Below, one piece after another: positions 58,710 to 64,000 of a stretch of 64,000 bases of DNA; the first letter of the stretch is position 1, and the number at the start of each line of letters is the position of its first letter. The notes under the pieces are model-generated. The model was given only the letters and a program-made list of their open reading frames with translations. It was not told where the DNA came from and searched no databases. The position numbers and the translations under genes were made by a program. Source of the stretch: Piscirickettsiaceae bacterium. GTDB taxonomy: Bacteria > Pseudomonadota > Gammaproteobacteria > Nitrosococcales > Methylophagaceae. The stretch spans positions 62,001-126,000 of the forward strand of contig JABSQO010000004.1 in assembly GCA_013215775.1 (NCBI GenBank), written 5' to 3'.

Positions 58710-60527
58710 ATGGAATATCAGTTAGATGTTCCCCAAAAGCAACTCGTTGAGCCATTAGTGGGCTCAGATGTTGGCGTATTGCTTGACTCAAAAATTATCA
58801 TTTCCGGCGTTAAAGAATCTGATGTCGCTTATATGAAAACCATACTGGAAATAAGTGGTTTCACTCATATCGTTACTGCGCATAGTGGTGAAGATGTCAT
58901 GAATTGCCTCCGAAAAGGGATACGTGATGATTTGTGTGATATTGATCTGGTTATTCTAGATACTAATATGGCAGATATGACGGCCCGAGCTCTACGAAAT
59001 ACTATGGATCAATTCGATGAGTGGCATTTGATCCCTATCATTTCACTCACTCAAGAATCTCAGTGGGACCATGCACAAACATTGACGGATTTAGGACATG
59101 GTGTCACGACCTTACTATACAATCCGCTAACAGCCGAATCTTTTCCACCATCTGTTATGACAGCATTAGCTGTGAAAAAAGAGCGTGACCAAACTTACCA
59201 GCAAAAATTGCAACTAGAAGAAGAGGTTGCCAGTTTAAAAGTGATGGAAGCTCGCTTACAATTTTCGGTAGATCACGATGAATTAACGGGTTTAGCTAAT
59301 CGACGAAAGTTAGAGCAGGCTATTGATTTAAGTATTATTCAAACACGCAACTTTAACACCAGTAGTGTATTGATTTACATTGATTTGGATCGATTCAAAG
59401 TGCTTAATGATGCGGAAGGCCATATTGTTGGTGATGCATTATTAATTCAAATTGCTAATACATTAAGAGGTTTCTTCTCAGCGAAAGACACATTAGTACG
59501 TATTGGTTCAGATGAATTTGCTGTTCTTGTTGATAATGTAGATAAAAGTCAGGCAGTCCTCAAGGCAGAAGAACTTCGATCCATACTTGATGGTTACAGT
59601 TTTGAGCATAAAGGTAATCATTATCATTTATCAGCCAGTATCGGTATTAAAGCCATTATTGCTGATGAAGTATTGATTGCTGGAGATGTATTGACGCATG
59701 CCAATCAAGCTTGTTACACCGCCAAGAAACGTGGCCGTAATCGGGTTCACGTCTATAATCCAGCAGATAGTGAAATGGATTCATTACGTCATAATGTCCA
59801 GTGGGCACCTCGTATTAGAACTGCTCTTGAGCGAGAAAACTTCCTATTAGAATTTCAGCCTATTTATTCTGTTGAAGAAGATAAGGTGAGTCATTATGAA
59901 TGTTTAATTAGGATGAGAGGTGAGGATAATACGATTTATTATCCAGATGATTTTATTCCAGTAGCCGAGGCAATGGGACTGGTTCAACAGATTGATTTAT
60001 GGGTGGTTAATCATGTTTTTGATTTGATGCGTTCGATGCCGGAGGATCTCTCTTTTACTATCAACTTATCGGGTAATATTTTCTTAGATCAAAAATTGTA
60101 TCCATTGGTAGAAAGAAAATTAGCACAAACGAATATTGATCCCGATAGAATTGTGTTCGAGATTACGGAGACAGCAGCCATTTCGAATGTTGAAGAAACG
60201 AAAGAGATGGTGAATAGGTTACGTTCTCTAGGTTGTCGCTTTGCGTTAGATGATTTTGGGTCGGGATTTAATTCGTATAATTATTTGAAGAACTTTCCAG
60301 TAGAAATATTGAAAATTGATGGTGCATTTATCACTGATTTGGAAAGTGACCCCATTGATCAAGTACTCGTGAAATCAATGATCGATATTGCCCATAGCCT
60401 AGGTAAGAAAACTGTGGCTGAATACGTTGAGCATCAAAGTACAATGGATTTGCTTAAAAGCTATGGGATTGACTATATTCAAGGTTATTTGGTTGGTAAA
60501 CCTCAGGTAAAATTACTTAATAATTAA
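58710..60527 (+). CDS. Receiver/GGDEF/EAL protein, probable c-di-GMP phosphodiesterase
   Basis: The 605-residue cytosolic protein has an N-terminal receiver-like domain (Asp in DLVILDTNMADM), a short coiled coil and a GGDEF domain with RIGSDEFAVL (GGDEF changed to GSDEF). The EAL domain follows, with ECL in place of EAL but with later catalytic residues present (INLSG, FEITETAAI, LDDFGSGFNSY, LKIDG, AEYVE, IQGYLVGKP). I infer phosphodiesterase activity with a degenerate cyclase domain. The ATG at 58710 has GAGAG about 9 bases upstream. It lies among motility genes. Confidence 0.9.
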   Translation: MEYQLDVPQKQLVEPLVGSDVGVLLDSKIIISGVKESDVAYMKTILEISGFTHIVTAHSGEDVMNCLRKGIRDDLCDIDLVILDTNMADMTARALRNTMDQFDEWHLIPIISLTQESQWDHAQTLTDLGHGVTTLLYNPLTAESFPPSVMTALAVKKERDQTYQQKLQLEEEVASLKVMEARLQFSVDHDELTGLANRRKLEQAIDLSIIQTRNFNTSSVLIYIDLDRFKVLNDAEGHIVGDALLIQIANTLRGFFSAKDTLVRIGSDEFAVLVDNVDKSQAVLKAEELRSILDGYSFEHKGNHYHLSASIGIKAIIADEVLIAGDVLTHANQACYTAKKRGRNRVHVYNPADSEMDSLRHNVQWAPRIRTALERENFLLEFQPIYSVEEDKVSHYECLIRMRGEDNTIYYPDDFIPVAEAMGLVQQIDLWVVNHVFDLMRSMPEDLSFTINLSGNIFLDQKLYPLVERKLAQTNIDPDRIVFEITETAAISNVEETKEMVNRLRSLGCRFALDDFGSGFNSYNYLKNFPVEILKIDGAFITDLESDPIDQVLVKSMIDIAHSLGKKTVAEYVEHQSTMDLLKSYGIDYIQGYLVGKPQVKLLNN

Positions 60528-60919
60528 TGCAAATCTTGGTGAGAGGCATGTTGCTTACCGCCATGAATACGGTCGATTAAATGTGCTTCCTCATCGCTAA
60601 GATTACAGTTATCAATTAACTGATTAACCGACACGCCTTTTTTAGCTAATCGAATAGCATGATCATAACTAGGTTGTGGTGATAGGCCAATATCCATAAT
60701 GTTTTGATGTTCTTTTAGCTTAGACAATGTTTGTTCAAAGCGGATAATGCGTTCATCCGATCCAACTGCGCCAGCAGATAAAATGGCCAATTGATTTTGT
60801 AAATCAGCAATTTTTACAGTTTGAAATTTCCTAAGTGTATAGAGGCGGTAGTAACATGTGCCGGCAATAATGAGTGTGAGTAATAAGCCAGCAGCAATCG
60901 CAATAGATAATATTGTCAT
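60524..60919 (-). CDS. DUF2802 domain protein
   Basis: The 131-residue protein has one N-terminal membrane helix (SIAIAAGLLLTLIIAGTCYY). A coiled coil follows, then a helix-turn-helix-like end (YDHAIRLAKKGVSVNQLIDN, then CNLSDEEAHLID) typical of DUF2802. Homologues close the chemotaxis operon after cheW in Pseudomonas. Function is unknown. It converges with the GGDEF/EAL gene, overlapping by 4 bases. Confidence 0.88.
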   Translation of the reverse strand: MTILSIAIAAGLLLTLIIAGTCYYRLYTLRKFQTVKIADLQNQLAILSAGAVGSDERIIRFEQTLSKLKEHQNIMDIGLSPQPSYDHAIRLAKKGVSVNQLIDNCNLSDEEAHLIDRIHGGKQHASHQDLH

Positions 60920-60955
60920 GATGTTGCTCCTTTTGAGTTGTTAAATTGGGCTTGT

Positions 60956-61144
60956 TCAAACAAATTCATCAAATAGCCCATGATGTTGTCGAGTTGTTGT
61001 TTCATTTTCATTTTCATTTTCAGATGGCTGTTTATTTTTTTTTGCCTGTTTCTTTTTGAGTAATTGTCGTCGATTATCATCCGGTGGAGGATCAACCGGT
61101 AATGATGGTGCCAGAGGTAGAGTAGGTTTAATTTCTTCGGCCAT
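60956..61144 (-). CDS. Small proline-rich protein of the chemotaxis operon
   Basis: The 62-residue protein begins MAEEIKPTLPLAPSLPVDPP, continues with a Lys/Arg/Gln-rich stretch and ends HGLFDEFV. Similar short proteins with a Pro-rich head and an acidic hydrophobic tail sit between cheW and the DUF2802 gene in Pseudomonas. The middle has a TTTCAT hexamer repeated about three times (61001-61022), encoding ENENENE. A longer frame at 60916-61209 overlaps it but shows no family features. Confidence 0.75.
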   Translation of the reverse strand: MAEEIKPTLPLAPSLPVDPPPDDNRRQLLKKKQAKKNKQPSENENENETTTRQHHGLFDEFV

Positions 61145-61153
61145 AACAATTCA

Positions 61154-61630
61154 CTAGAAATTGGACAAGTCAGGTTTTTCTTCTTCGATGAGAAATTTGT
61201 CAACATCAACTAAGATTAATAAATTATCATCTCGGCTGTGGACACCTTGGATAAATCGAGAACCATCATTACTACTCACACTTGGTGCTGTTTCAATCTC
61301 AGATTGATGTAAATAAACCACCTCAGCAACACTATCCACTAACATACCTAATACATTATCATTAACCTCAACGACAATAATTCGTGCTGATTCATTGGGT
61401 TCTTTAGATATCAAGCCGAAGCGCCGGCGTGTATCAATAACAGTAACGACATTACCTCGCAAATTAATAATACCCAACACGTAGTTAGGTGCGCCGGGTA
61501 CCGGTGCGATTTCAGTTATACGGAGTACTTCTTGTACTTGCATAACATTAATACCATAGACTTCACTATCTAAATGAAAGGTCACCCACTGCAGTACAGG
61601 ATCGTTATCTATATTGTCTTGTTGACTCAT
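61154..61630 (-). CDS. cheW: Chemotaxis adaptor CheW
   Basis: CheW bridges chemoreceptors and CheA kinase. The 158-residue product has VTFHLDSEVYGINVMQVQEV, NYVLGIINLRGNVVTVIDTR and GMLVDSVAEVVYL, the standard CheW motifs. The ATG at 61630 has AAGGA 6 bases upstream; a start at 61648 adds six residues and seems less likely. It belongs to the polar-flagellum chemotaxis operon with cheB, motC and motD. Confidence 0.95.
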   Translation of the reverse strand: MSQQDNIDNDPVLQWVTFHLDSEVYGINVMQVQEVLRITEIAPVPGAPNYVLGIINLRGNVVTVIDTRRRFGLISKEPNESARIIVVEVNDNVLGMLVDSVAEVVYLHQSEIETAPSVSSNDGSRFIQGVHSRDDNLLILVDVDKFLIEEEKPDLSNF

Positions 61631-61744
61631 GTTTGTCCTTGACATCATTTTTCCTAATACGACTACACAATGTTTAGGTCAAAATACTGACGGATAATAT
61701 TATTGAGAGAATATGCACGGTTTATGCCATCATTACACAGAGTT

Positions 61745-62635
61745 CTAATTAGGCTTCTGTGTAGGTGCAGGCCTTACTATAGGTGATTCTGTTGCTTGAT
61801 ATGGTTGTTCAGAGGTAGTAGAAGATTCGCCAAAAACTTCTAAAGAACGTCGACTCTCTTTCTTGCCAAGAACGACTAATACAACACGACGATTTTTCTG
61901 ACGCCCTTCTTCAGTGTTATTATCTGCAATAGGTTGAAATTCTCCATAACCAATAGCTGACATGCGACTTGGTTTAACACCATAGCGATCAAGTAAATGA
62001 ACCACACTTGCAGCACGTGCTGCTGATAGTTCCCAATTAGAAGGGAATTTAGGCGTGTTTATAGGATTATTATCTGTAAATCCTTCAACTTGTATTGGAT
62101 TAGCGGAGGTATTGAGAATATTGGCTACTTTACCAATGACTGGAATAGCACTATTTCCTAAGCGTGAATCACCGCTCTCGAATAGTACTTTAGATTTAAT
62201 TTCTAACTCTAACCAGTCTTCTCCTTTTTTAATAATCACATCTTCATCCTCGATGAGATCGGATAATGCTTCATCAAGTAATCGAGAGATACTATCGATT
62301 GTTTGAATTGTTTCTTCAGGAATGGGTGGAGTGATAGGGAGTTCTATAGGAGGCAATTCCAATATATTTTGCGAAGGATCTGACGCGCCTGGTTCAGGTG
62401 AAAGCTCGCCTTGGCCTCGACTAAGTTTACCTACTTGAATTGGGTTTAGGCTGCGAGGGTTATCCCTAAACACTGCTCCTAAGGTATCTGATAGAACACG
62501 ATATTTACCTTCATTAACTGATGAAATGGAGTACATAACAACGAAGAAGGCAAAAAGTAGCGTAATGAAGTCGGCATAGGATACGAGCCATCGTTCATGG
62601 TTTACATGTTCTTCTATTTTTTTTCTACGAGGCAT
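61745..62635 (-). CDS. motD: Flagellar motor stator protein MotD (MotB homologue)
   Basis: The 296-residue protein has a single membrane helix with the proton-binding Asp in WLVSYADFITLLFAFFVVMY near residue 22. A Pro-rich linker follows, then an OmpA-like peptidoglycan-binding domain with VEGFTDNNPINTPKFPSNWE and LSAARAASVV. It anchors the MotCD stator to the wall. The motC gene lies 17 bases upstream on the same strand. Confidence 0.94.
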   Translation of the reverse strand: MPRRKKIEEHVNHERWLVSYADFITLLFAFFVVMYSISSVNEGKYRVLSDTLGAVFRDNPRSLNPIQVGKLSRGQGELSPEPGASDPSQNILELPPIELPITPPIPEETIQTIDSISRLLDEALSDLIEDEDVIIKKGEDWLELEIKSKVLFESGDSRLGNSAIPVIGKVANILNTSANPIQVEGFTDNNPINTPKFPSNWELSAARAASVVHLLDRYGVKPSRMSAIGYGEFQPIADNNTEEGRQKNRRVVLVVLGKKESRRSLEVFGESSTTSEQPYQATESPIVRPAPTQKPN

Positions 62636-62652
62636 AAATTAAATGTTAATGA

Positions 62653-63393
62653 TCAGTTTAAATAGGCTTGTAAACGGCTTTCAATATTACGAGGATTATC
62701 ACCTTCTGCGACACTGACAAGTCCATCTACTAACATCATTTGTATTCGGGAGCGATGAGAAACAACTGATTTGAGTTTATTGCCAACAGGAAGAAATAAT
62801 AGATTTGCTAAGACGACACCATATATTGTGGCAACAAAGGCAACGGCGATTCCTGAACCCAGTGCGGAGGGATCGGCAAGATTTCCCATGACATGAATTA
62901 ACCCCATTACAGCACCAATAATACCGATAGTAGGTGAATAACCTCCCATAGCTTCAAATACTTTTGCTGATTCCATATCATTGTGCTCTTGTAGATCAAG
63001 ATCTGTTTCCATTATCTCCCGAATAATTTCGGGTTCAGCACCATCTGCAATAAGTTGTAATCCTTTTTGAGTGAATAAATCTTGCTCATCAAGCGCAATA
63101 GATTCAAGTCGAATTAGGCCTTCTTTACGGGCAATTCCACTCCATTCCAGTATTTTATCTAAGGTGATTTTTGCTGATGCCGGAGGAGGGATGAAAACCC
63201 ATACTAGCATCCGTAGAGCGCGTAAAAATGTATTAAGGGGGGTCTGAACCATAACAGCACCTAATGTACCGCCCATAACAATAAGAAAAGCGACAGAATT
63301 GAGTAGCGTACCGATATGGCCACCTTCGAGGTGTTGGCCACCTAGGATGGCACCGAAACCAACGATTAACCCTACAATACTCAGAATATCCAT
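62653..63393 (-). CDS. motC: Flagellar motor stator protein MotC (MotA homologue)
   Basis: The 246-residue protein has four membrane helices in two pairs. MDILSIVGLIVGFGAILGGQ is at the N terminus, and EAMGGYSPTIGIIGAVMGLI with AFVATIYGVVLANLLFLPVG lie in the second half, as in MotA/PomA. The cytoplasmic loop holds charged residues for rotor contact. Together with MotD it forms a second stator type known from Pseudomonas swarming. It is 2 bases from cheB. Confidence 0.94.
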   Translation of the reverse strand: MDILSIVGLIVGFGAILGGQHLEGGHIGTLLNSVAFLIVMGGTLGAVMVQTPLNTFLRALRMLVWVFIPPPASAKITLDKILEWSGIARKEGLIRLESIALDEQDLFTQKGLQLIADGAEPEIIREIMETDLDLQEHNDMESAKVFEAMGGYSPTIGIIGAVMGLIHVMGNLADPSALGSGIAVAFVATIYGVVLANLLFLPVGNKLKSVVSHRSRIQMMLVDGLVSVAEGDNPRNIESRLQAYLN

Positions 63394-63395
63394 AC

Positions 63396-64000
63396 TTATT
63401 TTATTTCCGCTAGCTGTTGGCCAATATCAGTCAAACTGAGAATTCTATCAGCTAACCGAGCTTTGGCAATTGCCATAGGCATGCCGTAGATGGTACTACT
63501 TTGCTCATCTTGAGACCAGATCGTAGCGCCTAATTGTTTCAATGTTTGGCAGCCTTGTTTTCCATCACTACCCATCCCCGTCAAAATAATTGCTAAAGTG
63601 TCTGCCGGAAATATCTGAGCAACTGAATTTAAGGTGATATCAATGCTTGGGTGGTAGGTTTGATCGGGTTGACTGTCCTGAAGTTTGATTTGAGGACGAT
63701 TTTTACTGTTGGATATCAGCATTTGCTTGCCTCCTGGGGCAAGATAGGCAGTGCCTGGCGTTAATACATCTCCATCATCGGCTTGTTTAATGTTGATAGC
63801 ACACTGAGTATTTAATCGTTCAGCAAATGATGGTGTAAATGCAGCGGGCATATGTTGAATGATTAAAATAGGGTGAGGGAAGTTTGCAGGTAATTGAGAA
63901 AGTACTTTTTGTAAAGCGACGGGACCGCCCGTTGACGTTCCAATGGCAACTAATTTAATAGGGTTGGTCGTTGCCGTATTTTGTGTTGATATAATCTTGT
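63396..64000 (-). CDS. cheB: Chemotaxis protein-glutamate methylesterase CheB, C-terminal part (partial)
   Basis: The leftward frame enters at the window edge and ends at 63396. It shows the CheB methylesterase domain: catalytic Ser in LVAIGTSTGGPVALQKVL, the His in LIIQHMPAAFTPSFAERL, and the Asp in LTGMGSDGKQG. The N-terminal receiver domain lies outside the window. CheB demethylates chemoreceptors for adaptation and follows cheA in this operon type. Confidence 0.95.
   Translation of the reverse strand, partial: KIISTQNTATTNPIKLVAIGTSTGGPVALQKVLSQLPANFPHPILIIQHMPAAFTPSFAERLNTQCAINIKQADDGDVLTPGTAYLAPGGKQMLISNSKNRPQIKLQDSQPDQTYHPSIDITLNSVAQIFPADTLAIILTGMGSDGKQGCQTLKQLGATIWSQDEQSSTIYGMPMAIAKARLADRILSLTDIGQQLAEIK

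Noticed and set aside
60916-61209. 97-residue leftward frame overlapping the small Che-operon protein
   Set aside because: The overlapping 62-residue frame has the Pro-rich head and acidic tail expected at this locus; this one overlaps cheW and shows no family features.
61655-61730. Open leftward frame of about 24 codons in the motD-cheW gap as a parC/parP remnant
   Set aside because: It reads plausibly (NDGINRAYSLNNIIRQYFDL) but I cannot match it to ParC, ParP or any other family; it may be chance.

Overview
The window is chromosomal DNA from a gammaproteobacterium with moderately low GC. Gene order matches gammaproteobacterial blocks such as rph|yicC-gmk-rpoZ-spoT-ridA-recG, bioBFHCD, rluC|rne, lol/comEC/exbBD/msbA/lpxK/trm112/kdsB and cheB-motC-motD-cheW. 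The AT-rich coding style, a PAQR-free housekeeping gene set, polar-flagellum-type mot/che genes and an adjacent pgl-glk pair suggest a free-living, motile, probably aquatic bacterium. A relative of Methylophaga or Cycloclasticus is my guess, but this is inference and no rRNA is present to test it. I see no tRNA, rRNA, CRISPR array, phage or full insertion sequence.

Layout. 1-8260: start of rph, then yicC, gmk, rpoZ, spoT, ridA, recG, ubiC and ubiA, all rightward. 8283-12900: an accessory patch with a soluble chemoreceptor-like protein, the stump of a di-iron metallo-beta-lactamase-fold oxygen-binding protein, a secreted nuclease, and a leftward group (unknown Cys protein, potassium-channel-like protein, diguanylate cyclase, comF). 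12936-18134: the complete biotin operon bioB-F-H-C-D followed by a LapG-like lipoprotein protease. 18136-18373: a 238-bp terminal-inverted-repeat element. 18370-21153: GST, PilZ protein and PhoH-PIN ATPase (leftward). 21332-28207: metH, slyX, a small secreted protein and tmcA. 28201-28952: what looks like an MSHA pilus locus collapsed to an N-terminal mshE scrap, one intact pilin and a C-terminal scrap. 28934-34487: a leftward run of Rieske protein, PfkB kinase, adk, HDOD protein, a 49-residue protein, sppA, HAD phosphatase and rluC. 34488-37757: the long rne leader, rne and a small unknown gene. 37746-47354: envelope biogenesis genes (kdsB, trm112, lpxK, msbA, exbD, exbB, comEC, DUF2062, lolD, lolC/E). 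47426-55567: rpiA, ilvA, a membrane-anchored GltB-like enzyme with a Na+/H+ antiporter, a SIMPL protein, pgl, glk and apaG. 55575-64000: a pentapeptide-repeat membrane protein and motility genes (FliK-like, FlhB-C-like, a receiver/GGDEF/EAL protein, DUF2802, a small Che-operon protein, cheW, motD, motC, partial cheB).

Functional themes. Genes for c-di-GMP-linked behaviour are frequent: a GGDEF enzyme, a GGDEF/EAL protein, a PilZ protein, a LapG-like protease and a remnant of the c-di-GMP-binding domain of MshE. Two loci (chemoreceptor plus oxygen sensor, and MSHA pilus) appear to have been pruned by deletion, which would fit loss of surface-sensing and attachment functions in this lineage. 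The most unusual items are the collapsed MSHA locus, the truncated ODP gene beside a chemoreceptor-like gene, the 18136-18373 repeat element that supplies the stop codon of its neighbour, and a two-hairpin rne leader that appears to bury its own ribosome binding site. I did not find a clearly new multi-gene system.
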